Part shown: one piece after another, positions 49,201 to 55,028 of the stretch
How the letters are laid out: each line of letters starts with the position of its first letter
How positions within the stretch are numbered: position 1 is the first letter of the stretch
Assembly (NCBI RefSeq): GCF_019393635.1
Contig: NC_057866.1
Span: 226,389,359-226,453,358, forward strand
Direction of reading: 5' to 3'
Length of the DNA stretch: 64,000 nucleotides
Source of the DNA: Dromiciops gliroides
Lineage: Eukaryota > Chordata > Mammalia > Microbiotheria > Microbiotheriidae
Notes under the pieces: model-generated
What the model saw: only the letters and a program-made list of their open reading frames with translations
Told to the model about the DNA's origin: nothing
The model's database searches: none
Program-made: the position numbers and the translations under genes

Positions 49201-49479
49201 TCTGTGCTAAAGTCTGGGATTTTGTGTTTATCTTTCCCAGGTTATTATTCTCACCGCGAAACAGTGCATGGTTCCTGGTACATTCAAGATTTGTGTGAGA
49301 TACTGAGAAAATACGGCTCCTCCTTAGAGTTTACAGAACTTCTCACCCTAGTAAACAGGAAGGTTTCTCATCGCAGAGTGGACTTCTGCAAAGACCCCAA
49401 TGGCATTGGGAAAAAGCAGGTGCCTTGTTTTTCCTCCATGCTGACCAAAAAGCTCTACCTCTTTCCAAAGTCTGAATAA
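17874..49479 (+). CDS. CASP6: CASP6, caspase-6: joined coding span of seven exons
   Basis: Cytosolic effector cysteine protease that cleaves after Asp, preferring VEID-like sites, including lamin A. Exons: 17874-17915, 22994-23036, 26795-26941, 30988-31064, 35864-36039, 46642-46801, 49241-49479. The product would be about 294 residues (human 293). Visible parts are a short prodomain ending at VSEVD|G, the substrate-binding PERRGT, catalytic His in LTHGEGNH, catalytic Cys in QACRG across the exon 5/6 junction, inter-subunit sites DVVD and TEID, and the small subunit with GSWYIQ. Equivalents of human Ser257, Cys264 and Cys277 are kept. Odd points: zinc-exosite Lys36 and His287 are Ser and Tyr, and exon 1 as drawn is one base out of phase with exon 2. 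Exons 2-4 total 267 nt, so skipping them keeps frame, as in the human beta isoform. Confidence 0.96.
17990..18110. repeat. Pyrimidine-rich tract in the CASP6 CpG island
   Basis: Almost only C and T on the plus strand, in irregular CTTCC/CCTTTT blocks. Confidence 0.85.
18455..18670 (+). mobile_element. MIR
   Basis: Nearly full-length MIR with CTAGCTGTGTGACCTTG, CTCAGCTTCCTCATCTCGAA and CAAAGTGCTTTGCATCC, right at the edge of the CpG island. Confidence 0.75.
19935..20195. mobile_element. tRNA-derived SINE (minus, 19935-20060) and L2-type tail (plus, 20080-20195)
   Basis: The SINE lacks its poly(A) side. The L2-like part reads GAATGCAAGCTCTTTGGGAG and ACATAGTAGGCTCTTAATG. Confidence 0.7.
20325..20575 (-). 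mobile_element. MIR, nearly full length
   Basis: CACCTACTGTGTGCCGGGCA, then TACAGTTGAGGAAACTGAGG and GTGACTTGCCCAGGGTCAG, minus orientation. Confidence 0.75.
21465..22145 (+). repeat. Old medium-reiteration repeat (long copy)
   Basis: Longest copy of the unnamed mammalian repeat in this window, with GAAAGGCTTCTTGTGGATTT, AAGAAGACTGGAAATGGAGG and GAATTGAAGGTGACCC. The antisense open frames here are not genes. Confidence 0.55.
22160..22231. repeat. GT microsatellite
   Basis: About 35 GT units without interruption, the longest GT run in the window. Confidence 0.95.
22345..22610 (-). mobile_element. MIR, nearly full length
   Basis: ACCTACTATGTGCCAGGTAC, CATTTTACAGATGAAAAACT and CTGTGCCACCTAGATGCC. 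Confidence 0.75.
22994..23036 (+). CDS. CASP6: CASP6 exon 2 (prodomain)
   Basis: This 43-nt exon has the same length and phases (1 in, 2 out) as its human counterpart. It encodes [13 protein letters not shown] and contains the prodomain cleavage motif SEVD in place of human TETD. The acceptor is a tandem tagcag, and the donor gtaata lacks the preferred G at +5. A SINE is inserted starting 17 bases into the following intron. Confidence 0.9.
23054..23208 (-). mobile_element. tRNA-derived SINE (subtype B) at the CASP6 exon 2 splice donor
   Basis: Target duplication AGGTCTTTTTCT at 23042-23053 and 23209-23220. The element starts 17 bases into intron 2, and its poly(A) tail appears as a T-rich tract directly downstream of the donor. 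Confidence 0.95.
23410..23910. mobile_element. MIR relics
   Basis: A plus-strand MIR core near 23440-23560 (TGTATGACCCTGGGCAAGTC) and a minus-strand piece near 23840-23910 (TTTTACAGATGAGGAAATTG). Confidence 0.5.
24000..24375 (-). mobile_element. MIR interrupted by a SINE
   Basis: Starts TAAGGTACTTTAAGGTTTTC and ends GCTCTAGCCACTGTGCCACC. It is split by the SINE at 24146-24304. Confidence 0.75.
24146..24304 (-). mobile_element. tRNA-derived SINE (subtype B) nested in MIR
   Basis: Perfect 13-bp target duplication GAGGCCAGATTTT at 24133-24145 and 24305-24317. Confidence 0.93.
24430..24678 (-). mobile_element. MAR1-like SINE
   Basis: TAGTTTGCCATTTCCTTCAC joined to GTGAAGTGACTTGCCCAGGG and a tRNA-like end, a full minus-strand copy. 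Confidence 0.78.
25055..25450 (-). mobile_element. L1 3'-end fragment
   Basis: CTTAATTACATGTAAAAATA to GTAAGACTTTCCAGG, minus orientation. Confidence 0.78.
25455..26480 (-). mobile_element. L1 3'-end fragment, interrupted by a SINE
   Basis: Minus-strand L1 3' end including reversed phrases for the C-terminal ORF2 region (CATTCCCCAATTGATGGGCA, CAGAATGGTTGTATCAGTTT). Confidence 0.8.
25709..25875 (-). mobile_element. tRNA-derived SINE (subtype A) nested in L1
   Basis: Target duplication GAAAAGAGTATTT at 25696-25708 and 25876-25888. Confidence 0.93.
26595..26735 (+). mobile_element. L2-type 3' tail with TGAT repeats
   Basis: AAGCTACTTGAGGACAGGGG and a terminal TGATTGATTGATTGATTAA, ending about 60 bases before CASP6 exon 3. 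Confidence 0.6.
26795..26941 (+). CDS. CASP6: CASP6 exon 3 (large subunit start)
   Basis: This 147-nt exon lies between acceptor atgaacag and donor gtagtc. It encodes [20 protein letters not shown], then [20 protein letters not shown] and [14 protein letters not shown] carries the Arg that binds the P1 aspartate. Human has PAEKYKM; the Lys36 equivalent is Ser here. Confidence 0.96.
27365..27860 (-). mobile_element. L1 3'-end fragment
   Basis: AACCAGTATGATATAAGTTA, GTTGTCTTGGATCATTGTAT and AAGTCTTTCCAGGTTTCTCT in minus orientation. Confidence 0.8.
27862..28620 (-). mobile_element. L1 3'-end fragment, interrupted by a SINE
   Basis: A second, independent minus-strand L1 3' end beginning AGTATTTTATTATTTTCCAG, abutting the previous one. 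Confidence 0.8.
28202..28362 (-). mobile_element. 5'-truncated tRNA-derived SINE with GT-microsatellite tail
   Basis: Perfect 17-bp target duplication TCCTTTGGAACTTTCTT at 28185-28201 and 28363-28379. The tail is about 26 GT units. Confidence 0.93.
28745..29200 (-). mobile_element. Old L1 fragment
   Basis: Diverged minus-strand L1 with CAAGTCTTTCCAGGTTTCTT and ATTCAGCCATTTCCCAATAG. Confidence 0.7.
29895..30245. repeat. L2-type tail, AT-rich tract and CA microsatellite
   Basis: L2-like tail at 29905-30010 (CAGTGCTCAATAAATGTTTG), AT-rich alternating sequence to 30210, then about 15 CA units at 30212-30241. Confidence 0.7.
30415..30800 (+). repeat. Old medium-reiteration repeat
   Basis: AAACATTTATTAAGCCTTTG and CCCTCAAGGAGCTTACAATC mark another copy of the unnamed family. 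Confidence 0.55.
30988..31064 (+). CDS. CASP6: CASP6 exon 4
   Basis: This 77-nt exon follows tctccacag and ends at gtatgt. It encodes [20 protein letters not shown] then MTIYN. It aligns without gaps to human [20 protein letters not shown]. Phases are 2 in and 1 out. Confidence 0.95.
31584..31729 (-). mobile_element. tRNA-derived SINE (subtype A-like, short internal form)
   Basis: Perfect 15-bp target duplication TGATGAAACTGTTCT at 31569-31583 and 31730-31744. Confidence 0.94.
31935..32215 (+). mobile_element. MIR-type relic
   Basis: TTCGAATCCTGCCTTAGACA, AACTGTAAAATGAAGCTAAT and a following AAAGTACTTCGCATATGG. Confidence 0.65.
32226..32373 (+). mobile_element. tRNA-derived SINE (subtype B), the only sense copy in CASP6
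   Basis: Full copy with A-rich tail. AAAGTGCTTGGTAT (32212) and AAAGTGCTTGGCAT (32372) are the target duplication. Confidence 0.93.
32410..32545. repeat. Pyrimidine-rich tract
   Basis: CTTCC/CCTTTT-rich run on the plus strand, followed by a minus-strand MIR fragment to about 32660. Confidence 0.8.
33085..33245 (-). mobile_element. tRNA-derived SINE (subtype B) with GTTTT-rich tail
   Basis: Perfect 15-bp target duplication TGAACTTCACCTCTT at 33070-33084 and 33246-33260. Confidence 0.94.
33290..33480 (-). mobile_element. MIR relic
   Basis: GAAGAAACTGAGGCCCAGAG followed by GAGGTCACACAAGTCG. Confidence 0.6.
34115..34885 (-). mobile_element. L1 3'-end fragment split by a solo LTR
   Basis: L1 3' sequence at 34115-34271 resumes at 34570-34885 (CATTCCTCAATTGATAGGCC). 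The interruption is the LTR at 34272-34569. Confidence 0.7.
34272..34569. mobile_element. Solo LTR of an endogenous retrovirus (fossil)
   Basis: Begins TGTAAGGGGC and ends GTTACA, so it has TG...CA ends with a short inverted repeat. It is flanked by ATGT on both sides, a 4-bp duplication as in class I (gamma-like) elements. No internal viral genes are present. A related copy lies at 37003-37445. Confidence 0.65.
35050..35300 (+). mobile_element. MIR-type SINE
   Basis: AGTTGGGTGCTGGACTTGGA, CTAGCCGTGTGATCCTGGGC and CTCAGTTTCCTCATCTATAA. Confidence 0.75.
35301..35457 (-). mobile_element. tRNA-derived SINE (subtype B) nested at the MIR end
   Basis: Target duplication TGGTAGTTATTATT at 35287-35300 and 35458-35471. 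It ends about 400 bases before CASP6 exon 5. Confidence 0.93.
35864..36039 (+). CDS. CASP6: CASP6 exon 5 (catalytic histidine)
   Basis: This 176-nt exon follows ttccttgcag and ends at gtaaga. It encodes [20 protein letters not shown], then [20 protein letters not shown] and [18 protein letters not shown]. The catalytic His is in THGEGNH; human has SHGEGNH. Its final Gln starts the QACRG active-site pentapeptide. Confidence 0.96.
36240..36765 (-). mobile_element. L1 3'-end fragment
   Basis: TAATAAAGTTTTTCCCGTTA to CAGCACAATAGTATTCCATT, minus orientation, only 200 bases after CASP6 exon 5. Confidence 0.78.
37003..37445. mobile_element. Second solo LTR of the same fossil family
   Basis: Begins TGTACGGGGC and ends TTCTCACA. 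Its left 150 bases are clearly related to the LTR at 34272. It includes a CA microsatellite (37250-37276). No clear target duplication was found, so it is probably older or altered at its edges. Confidence 0.6.
37786..37937 (-). mobile_element. tRNA-derived SINE (subtype B)
   Basis: Flanked by CTTAGATTT near 37751 and 37936. T-rich tail on the left. Confidence 0.9.
38690..38955 (+). mobile_element. L1 3'-end fragment (sense)
   Basis: ACCAATACCACTACTAGGTT, CAAAGAGATCATAAAAAAGG and a tail with AATAAAATAAATACAATA. Confidence 0.75.
39235..40240 (-). mobile_element. L1 3'-end fragment
   Basis: Minus-strand L1 3' region, about 1 kb, with GGCAAGCAATCTGATATAGG, CATTCCCCAATTGATGGGTA and TTGACCATTTATCAGTTGGG. 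Confidence 0.82.
42325..42560. repeat. 118-bp tandem duplication inside the half-L1
   Basis: Two adjacent copies (42325-42442 and 42443-42560) share GATTACTC-ACCCA-TTG-GTGTG, TCCCTCCTTGAG, GGTCTTTGAGCC and TTCTGATGAGTGT. They differ by about a fifth, so the duplication is old or part of the source element. Confidence 0.8.
42683..42805 (+). mobile_element. Diverged tRNA-SINE-like segment inside the half-L1
   Basis: CACCTAGCAAAGTGACACAG, CCCGGCCTCAGACACAAGAC and ACTGTACAACCCCAG follow the SINE order in diverged form. Confidence 0.5.
42811..43787 (-). pseudogene. L1/HAL1 ORF1 relic
   Basis: Three abutting open segments (43787-43395, 43376-43068, 43068-42811) encode an ORF1p-like protein. The first is an N-terminal start [20 protein letters not shown] leading into a coiled coil rich in Glu and Lys. 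Next is an RRM-like part with [17 protein letters not shown], then the C-terminal domain with [11 protein letters not shown] and [11 protein letters not shown]. Frame changes, one at an A-rich run, break it at least twice. As a LINE relic it has no host role that can be inferred. Confidence 0.8.
44640..44865 (-). mobile_element. L1 3'-end fragment (different subfamily)
   Basis: AAAGTTCTGATTTCCAAATT and AGGCAATATGATACCCTTTA in minus orientation. Confidence 0.65.
45335..45512 (-). mobile_element. MAR1-like SINE, partial
   Basis: TAGTTTGCCATTTCCTTCTC and ACAGATGGGTAAACCGAAGC, ending in a short tRNA-like piece. Confidence 0.7.
45645..45813 (-). mobile_element. tRNA-derived SINE (subtype B)
   Basis: CAACACACTTTT occurs on both sides (near 45635 and 45814). 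GTTTTT-rich tail. Confidence 0.92.
45835..45975 (+). mobile_element. L1 3'-end fragment (sense)
   Basis: TTTGCATGACTACACATGTA, CAAATTGCTTGTCTTCTCAA and TTTGGAACTCAAAG. Confidence 0.7.
46244..46557 (-). mobile_element. Head-to-tail pair of tRNA-derived SINEs upstream of CASP6 exon 6
   Basis: Subtype A unit (46250-46400) and subtype B unit (46407-46557) in the same orientation, joined by AAAACC and a T run. TCATTCATTAACTTTT at 46228-46243 and 46558-46573 brackets the whole block. It ends 84 bases before the exon 6 acceptor. Confidence 0.92.
46642..46801 (+). CDS. CASP6: CASP6 exon 6 (catalytic cysteine and inter-subunit linker)
   Basis: The acceptor is ctattag and the donor gtttgt. The exon begins ACRG, with the catalytic Cys, and continues [14 protein letters not shown] (first linker site) and [14 protein letters not shown] (second site, human TEVD). 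It then reads [20 protein letters not shown]. Both linker aspartates are kept. Two SINEs end 84 bases upstream of the acceptor. Confidence 0.96.
47016..47120. repeat. Direct and inverted short repeats (hairpin) in CASP6 intron 6
   Basis: TAGCCTACAGGAATCAGTT occurs at 47016-47034 and 47073-47091. CATCTAGCCTACAGG (47069-47083) is perfectly inverted as CCTGTAGGCTAGATG (47106-47120) across a 22-nt spacer. Confidence 0.9.
48735..49110. mobile_element. MAR1-like SINE (plus) followed by MIR (minus)
   Basis: MAR1 at 48735-48930 (GGAGTCAGGAAGACGAGTCC, TCTGCCAAGAAAACCTCAAA), MIR at 48935-49110 (TGACTTGCCCAGAGTCACAC). Confidence 0.7.
49241..49479 (+). CDS. CASP6: CASP6 exon 7 (small subunit C-terminus)
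   Basis: This 239-nt terminal exon follows tctttcccag. It encodes [20 protein letters not shown], then [20 protein letters not shown] and [20 protein letters not shown], ending [18 protein letters not shown] and TAA. The equivalents of human Glu244, Ser257, Cys264 and Cys277 are present. Human KKLHFFPKSN has His287, where this sequence has Tyr. Confidence 0.97.
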
Positions 49480-50452
49480 CATCTTGTTTTAAACGTAAAC
49501 ATTTTGGAGGTGTGGTCTCCTCCCCACTCTCCACTTTTCTTTTTAAAGTTAAGTTTTTTGTACAATTAACCTGTAATCTTGAGATGGGTCCGGTGCCTTT
49601 ATTTTTTCTAATCAGCTGCCCAGTTTGGGACAGGATCTCATTGCTCAGCAGCACAATTTTCAGTGGGGAACCGTAACAGTTTCACACCAAAATGGTACCC
49701 ATTTTGTTCAACTTCATTTGTAGAGCTTTGCTGGTCATATTTGCTAATTAGCGTGTTGACAACATTCTCAGGGAATATCAAGGAATCACCTTCCCAAGAT
49801 TATGAATAATCGCCTCTCACTGCATGAATCAGTAGCCTGTCCAAATGATTAGGTGGTTCTAGAAGCTTGTTCTGGCATCTGTTTCTTCAGCAGAGTCTGT
49901 TTTCTAATATTCATTTAAAGCTTGAGTGCAAAATAAAAACCAGCAGCCTTTGTCTACTAATGTTTCAATTTGAAGGGTACACTTACCTCTTCTCTGGGAT
50001 GTTTGTGTATTTTGTAAGACATTTTAAAAAATACGTTTACTTCAATATCCATGGCGTCTCATAAATGTGTACTAACCACCAACACGTCATCCCCCCTCTA
50101 GCTTATACCCAGGCGATGGTTACCTTTCCAGACTTAAAGCTTGTGCCCACAACCCCCGTACCCAGCATTCTGCCTGGCATGTGTCTTCTCCTCCCTGCCC
50201 CTCCCCACCAGACTCTTTGGCTGCCCAGTGTTCCACACCCAAGACTGTACCCGGTATAGGGGAATTCCATCTCCATACCGTTGCCACCCCAGCTAAGACC
50301 CTGTGTTTTCATTTAGGGCATCATTTCCACGGTACCCACTCCCTGCTTTAATGTTGTTTCATCTGCAATTTTAGATTTTTAGATTATAAATCTATGATTA
50401 TGTAGACAAGGTATGCCTATAAATAAGTTTTATTCTCAGGTTCTAAATTGTC

Positions 50453-50458
50453 AATAAA
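50453..50458 (+). terminator. CASP6: Candidate proximal poly(A) signal of CASP6
   Basis: AATAAA in the context tcAATAAAtc, about 975 bases after the stop codon. Confidence 0.35.
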
Positions 50459-50659
50459 TCATTGACATTAAATATGATGTATCTTCCAAGAGATTTTCAT
50501 CATTCTAACATTCCCTCTTCCCCAGATTTTTATAGTCAATGTGTTACAAATTTTAGATGAATCTTTGAAATTTAGGGTTATAAATTTATAAACTTTTGAA
50601 GATTCCTTTCCTTCCCCACTCTCCCTCCAGGATTTTCTTTAGATTAGACCTTTTTTTGG

Positions 50660-50803
50660 GGGGGGGGCATGAGACAATTGGGGTTAAGTGACTTGCCCAG
50701 GGTCACACAGCAAGTAAGTGTCAAGGGTCTGAGGCTGGATTTGAACTTGGGTCCTCCTGAATCCAGAGCTGGTGCTTTATCCACTGTGCCACCTAGCTGC
50801 CCC
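50660..50803 (-). mobile_element. tRNA-derived SINE (subtype A) in CASP6 3' flank
   Basis: GATTAGACCTTTTTT flanks it at about 50642 and 50806. Confidence 0.92.
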
Positions 50804-51518
50804 TTGATTAGACCTTTTTTTTTTAAAAAAAAAACTTTTTTAGATGAATCACTATTTCAATGATCTAATAATTTAGTGATCACCTACTTAGGTTATGTTA
50901 ATATTGGTTTCGTTCATTCAAGTTAATGCTTGTTTTTTTTAAACGTTGGGTTCTAAACCTTACAGCACTATGCAAAACCAGCAACCTTGTGGCCAGAGGT
51001 GAAAGATGATTCATTTTGGTTTCTTATGTGGTTGAATATTTAAGCAGTGGTTTTTACGGCTTGTTCCAGTTGGGTATTTCCTGGGATGGGCTCTCCCAGA
51101 TGGCATCTCGGCACGCTCCTAGTGGTCAGTGAGATTCTCGAACTCATTCAGCCAAACTGTTTCTGCCCCTCTCTTAACTCCCCACTTCCTCTCCTACCCC
51201 TCCCCCTGTGAAAGCACAGGAAGAATCACTTCTCTCCATTGGCCCTATCCCAAAGAGGTTCACAGCCCAGAATGTTCTGATTGGTGTACAGACTTTGGAA
51301 AATTTCTTGGGCTTTTGGGCAGATGTTATACAATTCTGATTGTTTCAGAGAAATTAACCATTGTACTGTCATTCTGTCTTAAATGTGATCATTTCAATAA
51401 TTTTTGTAGAATAATGTACCCAAAGCCATAATAAGGACTGAGCTTTGGAAACAATATGGATGGATCTGAATTTTTTTACATTTATTACATTTTTTTAGTA
51501 ATGATTTGATGCTTTTAT

Positions 51519-51524
51519 AATAAA
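51519..51524 (+). terminator. CASP6: Candidate distal poly(A) signal of CASP6
   Basis: AATAAA in ttataAATAAAaaatta-type context, followed within 30-40 bases by a T-rich stretch. It lies about 2 kb after the stop codon, where unique AT-rich sequence ends. Confidence 0.35.
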
Positions 51525-51884
51525 AAATTATGTAATTCTGTACAGATTCCTTTCATTTTTATTCCAATATGGTTGGCTGTGGATCCCAGCTGGGTGGAAA
51601 GAAGTTCTGCTTTCTCATCATCCATTTCCATGAGGTCTCACAATCAGAATACTGTATTATCATATTCAGGACAAGTTACAAGTCCTCGTAACTAGGGGCA
51701 GCTTCTCTAAAATTACAAATTGGAGAGAAGATGCAATTCTGAATTGTCTTATACCAGTAAATCACATGTCTAGTCCAAAAAATATATGTTCAACTACTAC
51801 CTGAAAGTTAATTTCATGAACGGGTTGGAATTTCTAGTGTCTTCCCTCTGTTGATTATCTCTCAATTTATTCTGTATGTATCTT

Positions 51885-52015
51885 GTTTGCACATAAATGT
51901 TTGCATGTTTTCTTCCCCATTAGATTTCAAACACCTTTAGAGATATTTTAAAAGTCGAAGTTTTTATGCCTTTGTATCCCCAGGACTTAGCACATAGTGG
52001 GTATCAAAATCTCAT
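51885..52015 (+). mobile_element. L2-type 3' tail
   Basis: TTCCCCATTAGATTTCAAAC and CAGGACTTAGCACATAGTGG. Confidence 0.5.
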
Positions 52016-52139
52016 GGTTTGGGTCATTGAAGTCAAAAGAGCAATTTACGTCACTTGTAATTTACATCATGTCAGAATGCTAAAAATGCAATTGGATGTG
52101 CAGTGAGTGGTCCAGTTACTTAAGCAAAGATAGAAATAG

Positions 52140-52350
52140 TAAATACAGGACTGTCGGTTCTTGCATCCTGGGTCTTGTGCTTGAATTGTGGTGAGCAGTG
52201 CCAAATGAGGCCATGGGCTCAAAGAAATGATTTGCCTGACATTTGATTGCACAACTCTGCCTCACTTAAATAGAATTTCATGTACAAAGCAAGATATATA
52301 TCACCAATGATGTTATTGGTCCTCTGAAAACAAAGGATGAAAAACTAACT
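52140..52350 (+). repeat. Short copy of an unassigned marsupial repeat
   Basis: Its end, ATGATGTTATTGGTCCTCTG then AAAACAAAGGATGAA, parallels the end of the longer copy at 53090-53695. Confidence 0.45.
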
Positions 52351-53089
52351 GTGAGTGTAGAGACAAAATGTGAATCATCAAATTGTTACCTGACATTTTC
52401 AGCTTTGATATTTTGATCCCAGGTATATAGGTCCTCATGCAGATTTTTAATAATACATACTCCTCCAGAATGACTCTGTTCTTATCTTTCCTGAAATCTT
52501 TTCTAGAGCTTTTGATACTATATGGATACCACTAGAACACAGAAGCTTTCTAGCTTTGCCCTTGCCCAATGACCTGCCCATCATCTTTTTTTAAAAATAC
52601 ATATTGGATTAGTTGGTCAGAAGCATTTATTAAGTACTTATTGTATACTAGGCACTGAAGACAGAAATGAAATAAATAGTCCCTACTCTCCTCAAATAAA
52701 AATATATGCAAAGTAATTTAATCAAGGGGAGAGGGAGTGGTAGTAGCAACCTTAGATCTGAAAAAGCCTGTTGTATGACCCAAGCTGACCTTTGAAGGAG
52801 ATTTGGGACTCTAAGATGTTCTGATATACAGTTCTTTGTTGGTAATATGCTGTGGCTCACCTGTGTCCACCATGATTTTTTTTCCCTTGGTTGATGGTCA
52901 CATACACTGGAGAATATGTTTAAAACATGCATGTTTGAGGGAAAAGTTTGTTAAAAACTTCCTAAATGCAGTGCAACCCATTCTCTGCCATTTCAAGCCT
53001 GGTTCATGACATACATATGCCTTTCATTCAACTGCATGATCATAGTCTGAGTAATAAGACATTCTTCCCCCACTCAGGCTTTTCATGTG

Positions 53090-53695
53090 TTAATTGTTAG
53101 GCTAAACTTGAGTGATTATGACTCTCATTTAGGAGGCTTTACAGTGTCCAGGGCTTGATGGAACGGGCAAAATGTCTTTCACATGTGGCCAGAGGCCCTC
53201 ACCATTCATAAGGTTATAGGGGTATTATGGGGATACAGGGAGGACTCACCCCTCTGGTGGGAAGGCTTGCTGAGACCCCTTTTCAGGGCACTCAACTCTT
53301 ACATGCAGCACGCACCTTGGCCACACCCCCTGTAAAGCCATCTCAGCACATGTGCTAAACCAGGTTGAGGGTAACTGATAGGCCTCAGATCTGTCGGTGA
53401 GTTAGGGGGGTGTCTACCCCACTTCCCCTGGCGGAATGGGCGAATGAAAACAGTTTGCTACAAAGGCAGCCGAAACGGGCATTATTGGGCTTGGTAGACA
53501 TCGAAAATGCTAAGGTCATCTGCTGCATCCGTGGCCATCACCAACCATCTTGACTTTTGTCTTGACTACTGGACTCTGGAGGAGAGAGTGAGGCTGATGA
53601 CTTTGCAGCTGTGCCTTACATCTAATTCACACAGGAGTCAAGACATCACTCTGTGATGTCACTGTTGGGCTTCAAAAACAAGGTACGAGAAAACA
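53090..53695 (+). repeat. Longer copy of an unassigned marsupial repeat
   Basis: About 600 bases, relatively GC-rich, ending GTGATGTCACTGTTGGGCTT then CAAAAACAAGG. The tail recurs at 52300. No protein is encoded. The family could not be named from memory. Confidence 0.45.
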
Positions 53696-54485
53696 ATTCT
53701 TTTAACTGCACTGGATAGCCAGCATCCTTGACAGTGTAAGCATGTATCTCCCTGTCCTATGCCTGCTTGATATTAAAATGTTAAGCAAGACAGCAAGATA
53801 CTAATGTCAAGCCGATTGCTGAACAAAATCAGTGCTTTTTAAGAAACTCTTGTCTGGTCTTAACATTTATGTGGCAGATACTTTCTAGGAGGAAAAGGCT
53901 TTAAGGCAGAGATAAGCTATTTTGTAACCATGAACCCTTTGGGGAGTCTGATGTGGCCTACAGACTCCTAAGAACAGTAACATTTTTAAATGCATAAAAA
54001 TAAAGTAAAAAACAAAGCAAACCAATTATGTCAAAATACAGTTAGCAAAATATATATTTTTTAATTACTCCAGGGACCCCAAGTTAAGAACTCAAAGGTG
54101 ACATTCCTGTTTGATCAAATCCGTTACATGAAATAGGAGGTGGTGGGGGATCCCTGTTATGTATTTATTCTTTACCTTTCAGTCAAAAACATGACTAAAA
54201 AGATATATGTGCATATCATTTACTGCCTGTTCTCTTCTCAGGACTCCCATCAAGGATGCCCTTGACACATGCATTGAGAAAAGTCTCATAAAGTTTTTGT
54301 AGAGATTGGAAAAGCAGGTACATAGGTGGAAGTCACTGGTATTTTCTTGATTCGCCTTTTTAGCTGTAATTATTTTCCAAGCAAGTTAACCCTGAAGTTA
54401 TTTATCTCTCTGGGCCTCTTTCCTTATCTGGAAAATGAGGGAGCTGGACTAGAATGACCAGATCTTAGATAACCAAACACTTGTT

Positions 54486-54736
54486 CAGTTGTTTTTCAGT
54501 CATTTCCAACTTTTCATGACCCTTTTTGGGGTTTTCTTGGCAAAGATCCTAGAGTGGTTTGCCATTTCCTTCTCCAGCTCATTTGGCAGATAAGGAAACT
54601 GAGGCAAAGGGGGTTAAGTGACTTTCCCAGGGTCACACTGGTAATAAGTGTCAGAGGCCGGATTTGAACTCAGGAAGATGAGCCTTCCTTTCTCCAGACC
54701 TGGCATTCTATCCACTGTGCTACCTAGCTGCCCAGT
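54486..54736 (-). mobile_element. MAR1-like SINE
   Basis: Nearly full-length copy with TGGTTTGCCATTTCCTTCTC and a tRNA-like 5' end GTGCTACCTAGCTGCCCA, in the CASP6-MCUB gap. Confidence 0.82.
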
Positions 54737-54846
54737 GTAACAACAGACCCCTCATCAGCTAATTAGAACTGAAAAATCAAAACCTCATAAGATTTAGAAT
54801 TCAGAATATTTCTATCTTCCAAGAAAAACTTCATTAACTAAAAATG

Positions 54847-54852
54847 TTTATT
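54847..54852 (-). terminator. MCUB: Candidate poly(A) signal of MCUB
   Basis: Minus-strand AATAAA (TTTATT on the plus strand) about 100 bases after the stop codon. A short 3' UTR is implied. The transcript may also continue further. Confidence 0.45.
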
Positions 54853-54950
54853 TTTTCCTCGTTGAAACATTTAAATCTATAGTAATGGTCATGAAACATC
54901 CAGTTCCTAAGACAAACTAGTAAACATTCATAAAATAATAAAAGCAGCTG

Positions 54951-55028
54951 TTAATTCTTCTCTTTGATTTCCTGGACTGGTAGCCGCAAGTCAAGAGGCT
55001 GGCGCAGACGCTGCAGAGACTCTTCAGC
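54951..55028 (-). CDS. MCUB: MCUB last exon
   Basis: The acceptor is tttcttag. The exon encodes [20 protein letters not shown] then IKEKN and a TAA stop. Its position, phase and the final VQEI..KN resemble the human MCUB C-terminus. Confidence 0.93.
   Translation of the reverse strand, partial: AEESLQRLRQPLDLRLPVQEIKEKN

Larger units (their letters stand above)
46802..49240 (+). other. CASP6: CASP6 intron 6
   Basis: Mostly non-repetitive between 47.1 and 48.7 kb. It contains a repeat-hairpin cluster near 47.0-47.1 kb and MAR1/MIR relics just before exon 7. No coding exon was seen. Confidence 0.55.
49480..51535 (+). other. CASP6: CASP6 3' UTR and flank (probable)
   Basis: This AT-rich sequence follows the stop codon with few repeats apart from one antisense SINE at 50660-50803. 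Poly(A)-signal hexamers occur at 50453 and 51519. Which one is used cannot be told from sequence. Confidence 0.45.
51540..54845. other. CASP6-MCUB convergent intergenic DNA
   Basis: The two genes end toward each other here. I see an L2-type tail, two related marsupial repeats (52140-52350 and 53090-53695), a MAR1-like SINE and otherwise unassigned sequence. No gene was recognised. Confidence 0.55.

Noticed and set aside
49343-49654. 103-codon minus-strand open frame over CASP6 exon 7
   Set aside because: Shadow of the CASP6 coding strand.
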